From Oscillospiraceae bacterium (GTDB lineage Bacteria > Bacillota > Clostridia > Oscillospirales > Acutalibacteraceae): 42,976 nucleotides of DNA. Position 1 is the stretch's first letter. Every line of letters starts with the position of its first letter. Positions 1 to 8,456 of the stretch are shown in pieces. Below the pieces are notes generated by a model. The model had not been told where the DNA came from. It worked only from the letters and a program-made list of their open reading frames with translations, and searched no databases. Both the position numbers and the translations under genes were made by a program. Where the stretch lies: NCBI GenBank assembly GCA_015065605.1, contig SVPZ01000024.1, positions 1 to 42,976 of the forward strand. The letters are read 5' to 3'.

Positions 1-127
1 CGGGCAGAATTTGGAGTGATTTTTGGTGCGGAAGAATCCGTCAGGCTAATGCCTACGGGTGATGACAAACCGAAAAGTGCCCAAAGAATGCCGTTTTAGG
101 CAGGTTCGGATTATTCGTGTTTGCTTA
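1..127. repeat. Window-edge segment ending in a 27-bp dispersed repeat
   Basis: Frame 1 of the plus strand is open from the window edge to a TAG at 97-99 (32 codons, no recognisable domain). It could be the tail of a truncated ORF, but it resembles non-coding repeat more than a gene. Bases 101-127 recur exactly at 21680-21706, where they begin at the rsmG stop codon. The shared string on the minus strand begins TAAGCAAACACG. The remainder up to the OPT gene (128-298) holds only the promoter. Confidence 0.4.
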
Positions 128-224
128 CAACCATATTATACCACCAAAGGAATAGTTTTCAAACAATATTTTGACCGATTTTATATATTAAACGAAAACA
201 ATAATTTGATATAAAAAATAAAGA

Positions 225-253
225 TTGATTTATTGAATTGTTTTTGATATAAT
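225..253 (+). promoter_or_regulatory. Sigma-A-type promoter of the OPT-PqqD operon
   Basis: TTGATT at 225-230 and a consensus TATAAT at 248-253 are separated by 17 bp, about 45 bp upstream of the chosen start codon. Read by eye only. Confidence 0.6.
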
Positions 254-298
254 TTTTTGTGTGTAACTTCATACAAAAAACCTAAAAGGGAGAAAGTT

Positions 299-2221
299 AT
301 GGATAATAAAAACAATTTTAAGCCCTATATCCCTGCAGAAAGAGTTACTCCTGAAATAACCGTTACCGCGATTATTATGGGTGTTCTTCTCTCAGTAATA
401 TTCGGCGCAGCCAACGCCTACCTTGGACTAAGAGTAGGTATGACCGTTTCGGCATCTATTCCCGCGGCGGTTATCGCAATGGGCGTAATCAGAGTGATTA
501 TGCGCAAAAACTCAATTCTTGAAAGCAATATGGTTCAGACTATAGGTTCTGCCGGTGAATCTCTTGCCGCAGGCGCTATCTTCACAATGCCTGCCCTTTA
601 TCTTTGGGCAAAGGAAGGCGTTATGGAAAAGCCCAGTCTTATTACCATTACCATCATCGCTCTTATCGGCGGTCTTCTCGGCGTATTCTTTATGATACCC
701 TTAAGAAACGCCCTTATAGTAAGAGAGCACAACACCCTTCCCTATCCCGAAGGACAAGCCTGTGCAGAGGTTATGCTTGCAGGTGAAGAAGGCGGTTCCA
801 ACGCTTCCACCGTATTTGCAGGTATGGGCTTTGCCGCACTCTTTAAGTTTATAATTGACGGACTTAAGGTTATCCCCGGTGAAATCACCCTTAACATCAA
901 AAAGCTTTATCCTTCTGCAATCGGTACTCAGATTTATCCCGCCGTTATGAGCGTTGGTTACATCTGCGGTCCCAGAATTTCTTCGTTTATGTTTGCAGGC
1001 GGTGTTTTAAGCTGGATGGTGCTTATCCCGATTATTGTTCTTTTCGGTGCTAATATCGTTATGTATCCCAGCGCAGGCGCTACTATCGGCGAAATTTTTG
1101 CCGCTGACGGTGCCGCAGGTATCTGGTCTTCTTACATTCGTTATATTGGCGCAGGCGCACTTGCCGCAGGCGGTATTATAAGTCTTATTAAGTCCTTACC
1201 TCTTATCGTACGCACCTTCAAGGACGCTATAAAGGCTATGTCTATAAAAGGCGAAGCATCTACTCTTCGTACCGACAAGGATATCAATATGGCTTTTGTT
1301 ATCGGTATGATAGCGCTTCTCACCATTATCGTATGGCTTGTTCCTGCCGTTCCCGTATCTCCTCTCGGAGCAGTTATCGTAGTTGTATTCGGTTTCTTCT
1401 TTGCAACCGTTTCTTCCCGTATGGTTGGTATCGTAGGAAGCAGTAACAACCCCGTTTCAGGTATGGCAATTGCAACACTTCTTATTTCTACGCTTATTCT
1501 TAAGTTCACCGGAACCACAGGCGCTGACGGTATGAAGGCTGCCATTGCTATCGGTTCTATTATTTGTATTATTGCCGCTATTGCAGGTGACACCAGTCAG
1601 GACCTTAAGACAGGCTTCCTTCTCGGCGCTACTCCCTGGAAGCAGCAGATAGGTGAAGTTATCGGTGTTGTTGCCGCCGCTTTCGCTATAGGCGCTACCC
1701 TTAATCTTCTCGACTCTGCATGGGGCTTTGGCGGTGAAGAAATTGCCGCTCCTCAGGCAACCCTTATGAAAATGGTTATCGAAGGAATTATGGGCGGTAA
1801 GCTTCCCTGGGGACTTATCCTTATCGGTGTATTTATCGCTGTTATCGTTGAAATTCTTCGCTTACCCGTTCTTCCCGTTGCTATCGGTATTTATCTCCCC
1901 GTACAGCTTAACGCTTGTATTATGGTTGGTGGTATCATCCGCTTCTTTATGGATAAAATCAAGAACGAAAAGCGCAGAGAAGTTGCCGTTAACAAGGGTA
2001 TTCTCTTCAGCTCCGGTATGATTGCAGGTGAAGGTCTTGTAGGTATCATCCTTGCTATTCTTGCCGTTGTGGGTGTGTCGGATAAAATTGACCTCTCCGC
2101 ACTTGTAAGCAAACTTTCTCCCCTTGCCTCCGGTATTTCCGGCATTGTTTTCTTTGCCGTAATTATTGCAGTATTCCTTGCCTTCTGCTTTTCTGCAAAA
2201 AAGACTGACAAAAAAGACTGA
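299..2221 (+). CDS. OPT family oligopeptide transporter
   Basis: Predicted 640-residue integral membrane protein with many hydrophobic segments along its whole length. The N-terminal region carries the OPT-type stretch GAANAYLGLRVGMTVSASIP, followed by EGQACAEVMLAGEEGG, both typical of the prokaryotic OPT family. Members import oligopeptides, or in some cases metal chelates, using the proton gradient; the substrate cannot be read from sequence. The start at 299 is preferred over the in-frame ATG at 257 because AAAGGGAG lies just upstream of it and the 14 extra residues are hydrophilic and atypical. The stop codon overlaps the ATG of the PqqD-like gene (TGATG), so the two are translationally coupled. 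Confidence 0.9.
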   Translation: MDNKNNFKPYIPAERVTPEITVTAIIMGVLLSVIFGAANAYLGLRVGMTVSASIPAAVIAMGVIRVIMRKNSILESNMVQTIGSAGESLAAGAIFTMPALYLWAKEGVMEKPSLITITIIALIGGLLGVFFMIPLRNALIVREHNTLPYPEGQACAEVMLAGEEGGSNASTVFAGMGFAALFKFIIDGLKVIPGEITLNIKKLYPSAIGTQIYPAVMSVGYICGPRISSFMFAGGVLSWMVLIPIIVLFGANIVMYPSAGATIGEIFAADGAAGIWSSYIRYIGAGALAAGGIISLIKSLPLIVRTFKDAIKAMSIKGEASTLRTDKDINMAFVIGMIALLTIIVWLVPAVPVSPLGAVIVVVFGFFFATVSSRMVGIVGSSNNPVSGMAIATLLISTLILKFTGTTGADGMKAAIAIGSIICIIAAIAGDTSQDLKTGFLLGATPWKQQIGEVIGVVAAAFAIGATLNLLDSAWGFGGEEIAAPQATLMKMVIEGIMGGKLPWGLILIGVFIAVIVEILRLPVLPVAIGIYLPVQLNACIMVGGIIRFFMDKIKNEKRREVAVNKGILFSSGMIAGEGLVGIILAILAVVGVSDKIDLSALVSKLSPLASGISGIVFFAVIIAVFLAFCFSAKKTDKKD

Positions 2222-2574
2222 TGGCAAAAAAGAAAAACGTTATAAGTAAAAACTATCTTGAAAAGGTACCGCTCAGAAGTCACCTTATTGATTGGAAAGA
2301 AAAAGACGGTATAATAACTTTAGAGATAGAAAATAAAGGTTGGGCAAACCGCCTTGCGCAAAAGTTTTTTAACAAACCGAAAAAAAGCTTTGTGCATCTC
2401 GATGAAATGGGAAGTTTTTTGTGGCCCCATTTAAACGGAGAAAAAAATATAATTGACCTCGGCGTTCTTGTTAAAGAGCATTTCGGCGAAAAGGCTGAAC
2501 CTCTTTATGAAAGACTTGCCCGATACTTTCAGATTCTTGAAAGTTATCATTTTATAACCTTTATTGAAAAATAA
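2221..2574 (+). CDS. PqqD-like small protein coupled to the OPT transporter
   Basis: 117 residues. The core HLDEMGSFLWPHLNGEKNI, followed by a helical LVKEHFGEKAEPLYERLARYFQILE, matches the winged-helix PqqD fold, a RiPP recognition element that normally presents peptides to radical-SAM or other modifying enzymes. No precursor peptide, radical-SAM enzyme or other modification gene is visible nearby. Its only partner is the OPT transporter, whose stop codon overlaps this start. A role in binding peptides for, or sensing peptides delivered by, the transporter is inference. Family assignment is fairly good; function is unknown. Confidence 0.75.
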   Translation: MAKKKNVISKNYLEKVPLRSHLIDWKEKDGIITLEIENKGWANRLAQKFFNKPKKSFVHLDEMGSFLWPHLNGEKNIIDLGVLVKEHFGEKAEPLYERLARYFQILESYHFITFIEK

Positions 2575-2577
2575 ACT

Positions 2578-2608
2578 AAAGCCCTGATACTCTTTGTATC
2601 GGGGCTTT
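2578..2608 (+). terminator. Intrinsic terminator after the OPT-PqqD operon
   Basis: AAAGCCCTGATAC and GTATCGGGGCTTT form a 13-bp stem with one G-T pair around a 5-nt loop, followed by TTTAAAATTT. It sits 4 nt after the stop codon. Confidence 0.75.
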
Positions 2609-2618
2609 AAAATTTATA

Positions 2619-2655
2619 TGGAAATTTTTGAATATATGTAGTATAATACTATATT
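2619..2655 (+). promoter_or_regulatory. Probable promoter of trkA-trkH
   Basis: A very AT-rich stretch holds TATAAT at 2642-2647, with a weak TGGAAA 17 bp upstream. An alternative pairing is TTGAAT at 2628-2633 with TATATT at 2650-2655. Which hexamers are used is not resolved. Confidence 0.4.
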
Positions 2656-2683
2656 ATATATTCTCTGTTTACGGAGGCATAGT

Positions 2684-4042
2684 ATGAAAATCATTGTTGT
2701 AGGCTGCGGAAAAATCGGCACCAACATAATAGGAGAACTTGTAAAAGAAAATCATGACGTTGTGGCGATTGATAAATCCCCTGCTATTATTGAAGAAATA
2801 ACCACCATTTACGACGTAATGGGGGTAGTGGGCAACGGCGCCGACTGTGAAACCCTTGAAGAAGCAGGCGTAGATGAAGCAGAACTTTTAATTTCGGTCA
2901 CCGACAGCGACGAAATGAATATGCTTTCCTGTTTTCTTGCAGGGAAAATGGGCGCTTCCCATACCATAGCAAGAATAAGAAACCCCGAATATAACGATAA
3001 AAGTCTGGGCTTTATGAAGGAACAACTCAGTCTTTCCATGGCTATAAATCCCGAACTTAACGCAGCAAGGGAGCTCTATAGACTTTTAAAGCTTCCCTCT
3101 GCCGCAAAGATTGAAACCTTTTCAGGCAGAAACTTTGAAATGGTTGAAATAAAATTAAAGGCTGACTCGGCGCTTGACGGTCTTTCCCTTATAGAATTCC
3201 GTAAAAAATATCAGATTAATCTTCTTATCTGTGTTGTTAAGCGCGATGACGAAGTGTATATTCCTGACGGTAATTTCGTTCTTAAAAGCGGCGACAGAAT
3301 TTGTGTAACGGCTCGTCCCGCCGAAATTATGAACTTCTTTAAAATTTTGGGCACTCCCCGTAAAAGAAGCAAGAACATTATGATTCTCGGCGCAAGTAAA
3401 ACCGCATTTTATCTTGCAAAAATGCTTTTGGATGCCGGCAGTAACGTGAAAATCATCGACCTTGACGGTGAAAAATGCGCACAGTTCAGCGAATCTCTGC
3501 CAAATGCCGTTATTATACACGGTGACGGTGCAAGACAGGAATTACTACTAGAAGAAGGTATTCAAAACACCGATGCCTTTATAAGCCTGACGGGAATGGA
3601 TGAAGAAAATATACTTATTTCTTACTTTGCCGCCAGTCAGAACGTACCTCAGGTAATCACAAAAGCCAACCGTGAAGAATTTGTCGCTATGGCTCAAAGA
3701 CTTGGGCTTGATACTATAGTCACACCCAAAAAACTTATTTCCGACGTAATGGTAAGTTATGCGAGAGGTCTTCAAAACTCCTTGGGCAGTAAAATTGAAA
3801 CCCTTTATAAAATTATGGACGGCAATGCCGAGCTCCTTGAATTTATAGCGCAAAGTGACTGTTCTCTTAACGGAATTGCTTTTAAGGATTTAAAAATTAA
3901 AAAGTCAACACGTATAGCGGGTATTATCCGCGGAAGAAAAACCATTATCCCCAGTGGTGAAGATTGTATGCTCAGCGGTGACAAGGTTATTGTTGTTACG
4001 GCTATTAAAGGTCTTGACGACCTTAACGATATAGCAGAATAA
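2684..4042 (+). CDS. trkA: Trk potassium uptake regulatory subunit TrkA
   Basis: 452 residues with the full tandem layout of TrkA: RCK_N (Rossmann motif GCGKIGTN at the start), RCK_C to about residue 220, then a second RCK_N beginning NIMILGASKTAFYLAK and a second RCK_C to the end. The second Rossmann loop departs from GxGxxG (GASKTA), so nucleotide binding may rest mainly with the first half. TrkA forms a cytosolic ring that gates TrkH in response to NAD(H)/ATP-type ligands. A good GGAGG precedes the start. The partner trkH follows after 10 bp in the same operon. Confidence 0.92.
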   Translation: MKIIVVGCGKIGTNIIGELVKENHDVVAIDKSPAIIEEITTIYDVMGVVGNGADCETLEEAGVDEAELLISVTDSDEMNMLSCFLAGKMGASHTIARIRNPEYNDKSLGFMKEQLSLSMAINPELNAARELYRLLKLPSAAKIETFSGRNFEMVEIKLKADSALDGLSLIEFRKKYQINLLICVVKRDDEVYIPDGNFVLKSGDRICVTARPAEIMNFFKILGTPRKRSKNIMILGASKTAFYLAKMLLDAGSNVKIIDLDGEKCAQFSESLPNAVIIHGDGARQELLLEEGIQNTDAFISLTGMDEENILISYFAASQNVPQVITKANREEFVAMAQRLGLDTIVTPKKLISDVMVSYARGLQNSLGSKIETLYKIMDGNAELLEFIAQSDCSLNGIAFKDLKIKKSTRIAGIIRGRKTIIPSGEDCMLSGDKVIVVTAIKGLDDLNDIAE

Positions 4043-4052
4043 GAGGCGCACT

Positions 4053-5501
4053 ATGAATAAAGCGATGGTTTTTAAAATAACCGGAATTATTTTACAAATA
4101 GAAGCGCTTTTATTGCTTCTTCCGGCTCTTGTTTCTATAATATACCGCGAATCTACCGTTTGGTCATATCTTATTGCAGCAGGTCTTGCGGCTATTTTCG
4201 GCACTCTGCTGAGATTTGTAACAAAACCGAAAAATACTCTTATCTATGCAAAAGAAGGACTTGTTATAGTGGCTCTTTGTTGGGTATTTATGTCACTTTT
4301 CGGTTGTCTTCCCTTTATTATAAGCCGCGATATACCAAACTTTTTCAACGCTTTTTTTGAAACGGTCAGCGGTTTTACTACCACCGGCGCTTCGATTTTA
4401 ACCGGCGCACAGCTTGACGCTATGGCAAAAGGAAATCTTTTCTGGCGAAGCTTTACACACTGGATAGGCGGTATGGGTGTACTCGTTTTCGTTACGGCGG
4501 TTATACCAAATATGTCCGACCGCTCCATTCATATTATAAAAGCGGAAATGCCCGGCCCTATTGTAGGAAAACTGGTGCCTAAGGTAAAAGATACCTCAAG
4601 GGTACTTTATCTTATTTATATTCTGCTGACCTTTGCGCAGATTATTTTTCTGCTTTGCGGAGGACTTGACCTATTCGAAAGCAGCGTTCTCTCTTTCGGC
4701 ACAGCAGGAACGGGCGGCTTTGCAATAAAAAGCACCAGCATTGCCGATTATTCCCCCTATATTCAATGGGTAATTACCGTATTTATGCTTATTTTCGGCA
4801 TAAACTTTAACCTTTACTATCTGTTTCTTATAAGAAGATTTAAAAATGCTTTAAAGAGCGAAGAACTGTGGGTATATCTTTCTATTTTCGCTGTTAGCAC
4901 AGGTATTATAACCTATAACGTACTTGGTTCCTTTAATGGCTTTTCCGAGGCGCTTCGCCATTCGGCATTTCAGGTTTCATCCATAATGACCACAACGGGA
5001 TTTTCCACAACAGATTTCAACCTATGGCCTGCTCTATGCAAAACTTTGCTTATTATAATTATGTTGATAGGTGCTTGTGCAGGTTCAACGGCAGGCGGTT
5101 TCAAGGTATCACGTATTATCATTCTTGCAAAAACCCTTAAAAAAGAGTGTCAGCGTCTTATACACCCCCGTTCTATAAGAACCATTAAGTTTGAAGGAAA
5201 GGCGCTTGATACCGTAACCCGTCACTCAGTTGCGGCATATCTTGCCATTTACGTACTTGTACTGCTTTCGGTATTTTTACTTATATCGGTAGATAATATG
5301 TCAATGGAAACAAATTTCAGCGCTACCGTTGCCTGTTTCAATAATATAGGCCCCGGTCTTGACGGTGTTGGCCCTATGTCCTGTTACGCCGACTACAGCG
5401 CTTTTTCAAAAATTGTACTGTCTTTTGCTATGCTTATGGGCAGACTTGAAATTTATCCCATACTACTTGCGTTTTCTTTAAAAACATGGAGCAAGAAATA
5501 A
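4053..5501 (+). CDS. trkH: Trk/Ktr potassium channel subunit TrkH
   Basis: 482-residue membrane protein. All four selectivity-filter loops are visible in order: TVSGFTTTGAS, GTAGTGGFAIKS, TTTGFSTTDFNLWP and NNIGPGLDGVGP. The length and an N-terminal pair of extra helices fit TrkH rather than the shorter KtrB. It forms the K+ permeation pathway, gated by the TrkA encoded 10 bp upstream. The start is supported by AGAGG 6 nt before the ATG. A second, differently built K+ system (ktrB-ktrA) lies about 3 kb downstream. Confidence 0.92.
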   Translation: MNKAMVFKITGIILQIEALLLLLPALVSIIYRESTVWSYLIAAGLAAIFGTLLRFVTKPKNTLIYAKEGLVIVALCWVFMSLFGCLPFIISRDIPNFFNAFFETVSGFTTTGASILTGAQLDAMAKGNLFWRSFTHWIGGMGVLVFVTAVIPNMSDRSIHIIKAEMPGPIVGKLVPKVKDTSRVLYLIYILLTFAQIIFLLCGGLDLFESSVLSFGTAGTGGFAIKSTSIADYSPYIQWVITVFMLIFGINFNLYYLFLIRRFKNALKSEELWVYLSIFAVSTGIITYNVLGSFNGFSEALRHSAFQVSSIMTTTGFSTTDFNLWPALCKTLLIIIMLIGACAGSTAGGFKVSRIIILAKTLKKECQRLIHPRSIRTIKFEGKALDTVTRHSVAAYLAIYVLVLLSVFLLISVDNMSMETNFSATVACFNNIGPGLDGVGPMSCYADYSAFSKIVLSFAMLMGRLEIYPILLAFSLKTWSKK

Positions 5502-5519
5502 ACATGAGAGGTGTTTTTT

Positions 5520-7235
5520 ATGAAATATTGGATTGTAGGCAAAAAAGATAACGTTACCCTTAGCGAAAGAAAGGAAAACGATATACTTTACGTTGACGTG
5601 AAATGGCACAGCGATACTCCCGTTACCCCTGAGGAATTCGGTGTATGCTTCAGAATTTCCACCGTCGATACTTATTCCGTTTTTTCTCCTTCTATGAGAG
5701 GGCTTAGAAGTCTTGACAGAAACTATTTTCCTCGCATCACCGATGCCCGTCTTGCTTCATGGATGCCTCTTCAACAGCTTATCTCTCTTTCGGGTGAAAA
5801 CCGTTTTTGCATTAATATAAGCGATGCAAAAATCCCTACCAGAATAACAAGCGGTGTCAGAGAGAGCGAAGCAGACAGCGAAGTAACTGCATATTTCTTT
5901 ACTAATCTCACCACCGCTATTACCGATTATTCTGCTACAATACGTGTGGATACACGCGCCATTGCCTATTACGACAGTATATATGATGCTGTAAACTGGT
6001 GGGAAACCGACTGCGGTTATACCCCCGCATTCGTTCCCGAACTTGCTAAAACTCCCCTTAACTCCCTTTGGTACAGTTATCATCAGAAGTTAGAGATTGA
6101 AAGCATTGTAAGAGAATGTACGCTCACCAAAGATATGGGTATGGACGTTGTTATAGTTGACGACGGATGGCAGACCGAGGACGGCAGCGGCGGTTACGCA
6201 TACTGCGGCGACTGGGAGCCTGCGCCTAAAAAAATCGGAGATATGAAAACCTTCGTTAAACGCATTAAAGATACCGGTATGAAGGTTATGATATGGTATT
6301 CCGTTCCCTATATGGGAATTTACGCGAAAAACTACAAGCATTTTAAGGATATGCTTCTCGACGGAACAGGCGATAAAAAGACCTATTTCTCATTAGACCC
6401 CCGCTATAAAGAGGTTCGCGATTTTCTTATTAATATCTACGTTACTGCCGTTAAGGAATGGGATTTAGACGGACTCAAGCTCGACTTTATCGACCGTTTC
6501 AGACTTGAAGGCAAGTCTTTAGAGCCCGATAGCCGTCGCGATACCGAATCCTTAGAGGATGCTATTGATATTCTTATGTGCGCAGTTCACGACAAATTAT
6601 ACGAAATTAACCCCGATATTCTTCTTGAATTCCGTCAGACCTACGTAGGTCCCTGTATCAGAAAGTACGGCAATATGTTAAGGGTTACCGACTGTCCCAA
6701 CGATTCTCTTAAAAACCGTACCGACTCCATAAATTTAAGACTTACTTCGGGCAATACCGCAGTTCATTCCGATATGCTGCTCTGGCATCTTGACGACCCT
6801 GTTGAAAATGCCGCTTTGCAGTTCGTAAGCAGTGTTTTTGCCGTTCCTCAGATTTCTATGCTTATTGAAGAGCTTCCCGAAGACCATATCGAAATGCTTA
6901 AGTATTACATTTCTTTCTGGAAAGAATGGAAGGACGTTTTAATCGGCGGAAAACTTACTGCAGAGCATCCCGAAAGCAACTATACTCTTGCAACCTCTAC
7001 TTTAAACGATAAAGCCGTTACAGTGGTTTACACCGACACTGTTGCAAAGGTAAATACCGATACCGCCGTAATTATAAACGCTTCGGGCAAGGATTATATA
7101 ACCGTTAAGGGTGCAAAAAATAAAAACTACACCGTTAAGGACTGTATGGGAAGAATTATGGGTAACGGTAAAATTGATGCCGATATAACCGAAATTGCTA
7201 TGCCTCTTTCCGCGCAGATTTTTATAAATGATTAA
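5520..7235 (+). CDS. GH36-like alpha-galactosidase (no signal peptide)
   Basis: 571 residues. A beta-rich N-terminal domain of about 180 residues precedes a TIM barrel with DMGMDVVIVDDGWQ, DTGMKVMIWYSVPY and WDLDGLKLDFID. This is the usual GH36/melibiase order. Asp322 in GLKLDF is the expected nucleophile, and the Asp of LRVTDCPND is a candidate acid/base. Known GH36 enzymes hydrolyse terminal alpha-galactosides; the exact substrate is not deducible. The ATG at 5520 is preferred over the GTG at 5511 because GAGAGGTG sits 7-13 nt before it. No signal peptide, so probably cytoplasmic. The 3' end overlaps the next gene by 8 bp. It lies 18 bp after trkH, so it may be co-transcribed with the K+ genes. 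Confidence 0.82.
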   Translation: MKYWIVGKKDNVTLSERKENDILYVDVKWHSDTPVTPEEFGVCFRISTVDTYSVFSPSMRGLRSLDRNYFPRITDARLASWMPLQQLISLSGENRFCINISDAKIPTRITSGVRESEADSEVTAYFFTNLTTAITDYSATIRVDTRAIAYYDSIYDAVNWWETDCGYTPAFVPELAKTPLNSLWYSYHQKLEIESIVRECTLTKDMGMDVVIVDDGWQTEDGSGGYAYCGDWEPAPKKIGDMKTFVKRIKDTGMKVMIWYSVPYMGIYAKNYKHFKDMLLDGTGDKKTYFSLDPRYKEVRDFLINIYVTAVKEWDLDGLKLDFIDRFRLEGKSLEPDSRRDTESLEDAIDILMCAVHDKLYEINPDILLEFRQTYVGPCIRKYGNMLRVTDCPNDSLKNRTDSINLRLTSGNTAVHSDMLLWHLDDPVENAALQFVSSVFAVPQISMLIEELPEDHIEMLKYYISFWKEWKDVLIGGKLTAEHPESNYTLATSTLNDKAVTVVYTDTVAKVNTDTAVIINASGKDYITVKGAKNKNYTVKDCMGRIMGNGKIDADITEIAMPLSAQIFIND

Positions 7236-8388
7236 AAAGTTTTTTGTTTTACTTTTATGCACATTAGCGCTTTTTTCTTTCTCGGGTTGTAAAAAAGAGC
7301 CCAAAAAAACCGAAAAGGAAGAAACAGATTATTTTGCCTTGGAGGTTGAAGAATTGCTAAGCCGTATGACAAGAGAAGAAAAAATCGCGCAGATGATAAT
7401 TACCGAAATAAAAAACGACGGCGTTTTGCCTTCTCCTGCCCCTGCAGGCGTAATTTTATTTGATGAAAATTTTACTACGTGCGAAGAAACAAAGGCTTTA
7501 ATAGATTCTCTGAATGCGCAGAGTGAAATTCCCCTTATTATATCTACCGACCAAGAGGGCGGACGAGTTCAACGACTTTCTGCTCTTAAACGTCCAAAAG
7601 CCACCGATATTCCCTTTATGTATGAGCTTGGAAGCACGGGTGATACCGTTCTTGCAAAGGACGTCGGACAGGTTATGGCAACCGAAATGGCGGCGCTGGG
7701 TATAAATCTTACCTTTGCGCCCTGCCTTGACGTATATTCTAACCCCGACAATACCGTTATAGGAAAGAGAAGCTTCAGCGAAGACCCAAGGGTAGTCAGT
7801 GTTATGGCAAACAGTGTTGCCGACGGATTAATGGAAAAGGGTGTAATGCCCTGCTTTAAACATTTCCCCGGTCACGGCGACACCGCCACCGATTCGCATT
7901 ATAAGCTTCCTATAATCAATAAAACAAAGGAAGAACTTTATAAAACCGAACTGATTCCTTTTGAAAATGCTATTGAAAAGGGCGCTGAAATGATTATGGT
8001 AGGACATATTGCCTTACCGCAAATAACGGGCAACAATAACCCTGCCACCCTTTCAAAAATAGTAATTACCGATTTACTTAAAACAGAAATGGGATTTGAA
8101 GGCATTGTTATAACCGATTCCTTTAAAATGAAGGCGCTGACCGATAATTACAGCGAAGAGGAAGCCGTAAAAATGGCAATAGACGCAGGTGTAGATATAA
8201 TTCTTATGCCAAAAGACTATAATACTGCTTTAAAGGTTATTAACGAAAATTTCAGTGATGAAAGAATTGACCAAAGCGTCAAAAAAATTCTTTACTTTAA
8301 GCAAAAGAATCTTACCGACCTTATAGAATATGATATTTCTGTAATAGGTTCCTCGGCGCATAATGAAATTATAAAAAGAATATCTTGA
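7228..8388 (+). CDS. nagZ: GH3 beta-N-acetylhexosaminidase-like lipoprotein (NagZ family)
   Basis: 386 residues. The N-terminus is a lipoprotein signal (hydrophobic core, then FSGC with Cys21). The GH3/NagZ signature KHFPGHGDTATDSH (from Lys211) carries the Asp-His dyad, and Asp297 in VITDSFKM is the expected nucleophile. Family members remove terminal beta-GlcNAc, typically from peptidoglycan fragments; in Gram-positives the lipoprotein form acts outside the membrane during wall recycling. The gene overlaps the GH36 gene by 8 bp. The lipobox implies surface anchoring, unlike its cytoplasmic-looking neighbour. Confidence 0.88.
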   Translation: MIKKFFVLLLCTLALFSFSGCKKEPKKTEKEETDYFALEVEELLSRMTREEKIAQMIITEIKNDGVLPSPAPAGVILFDENFTTCEETKALIDSLNAQSEIPLIISTDQEGGRVQRLSALKRPKATDIPFMYELGSTGDTVLAKDVGQVMATEMAALGINLTFAPCLDVYSNPDNTVIGKRSFSEDPRVVSVMANSVADGLMEKGVMPCFKHFPGHGDTATDSHYKLPIINKTKEELYKTELIPFENAIEKGAEMIMVGHIALPQITGNNNPATLSKIVITDLLKTEMGFEGIVITDSFKMKALTDNYSEEEAVKMAIDAGVDIILMPKDYNTALKVINENFSDERIDQSVKKILYFKQKNLTDLIEYDISVIGSSAHNEIIKRIS

Positions 8389-8390
8389 TA

Positions 8391-8424
8391 AAAAATACGG
8401 ATGGCTTGTACTATCCGTGTTTTT
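8391..8424 (+). terminator. Terminator-like hairpin overlapping the ktrB promoter
   Basis: AAAAATACGGAT and ATCCGTGTTTTT form a stem with a 10-nt loop, 3 bp after the nagZ stop. The T-rich right arm lies inside the spacer of the ktrB promoter, so the upstream operon would terminate within the promoter of the next one. Confidence 0.5.
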
Positions 8425-8434
8425 ATGCTATACT
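8406..8434 (+). promoter_or_regulatory. Promoter of ktrB-ktrA
   Basis: TTGTAC at 8406-8411, 17-bp spacer, TATACT at 8429-8434, then AAAGGAGGG and the ktrB ATG. Confidence 0.65.
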
Positions 8435-8456
8435 GTTTAAATAAAGGAGGGTAAAA

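Noticed and set aside
1141-1593. 150-residue minus-strand ORF inside the OPT gene (and similar antisense ORFs throughout)
   Set aside because: These are shadows of well-supported genes on the opposite strand, without ribosome binding sites or recognisable domains.
299-2574. RiPP biosynthesis cluster based on the PqqD-like gene
   Set aside because: No precursor peptide, radical-SAM enzyme, protease or dedicated exporter is visible in the flanking 2 kb.
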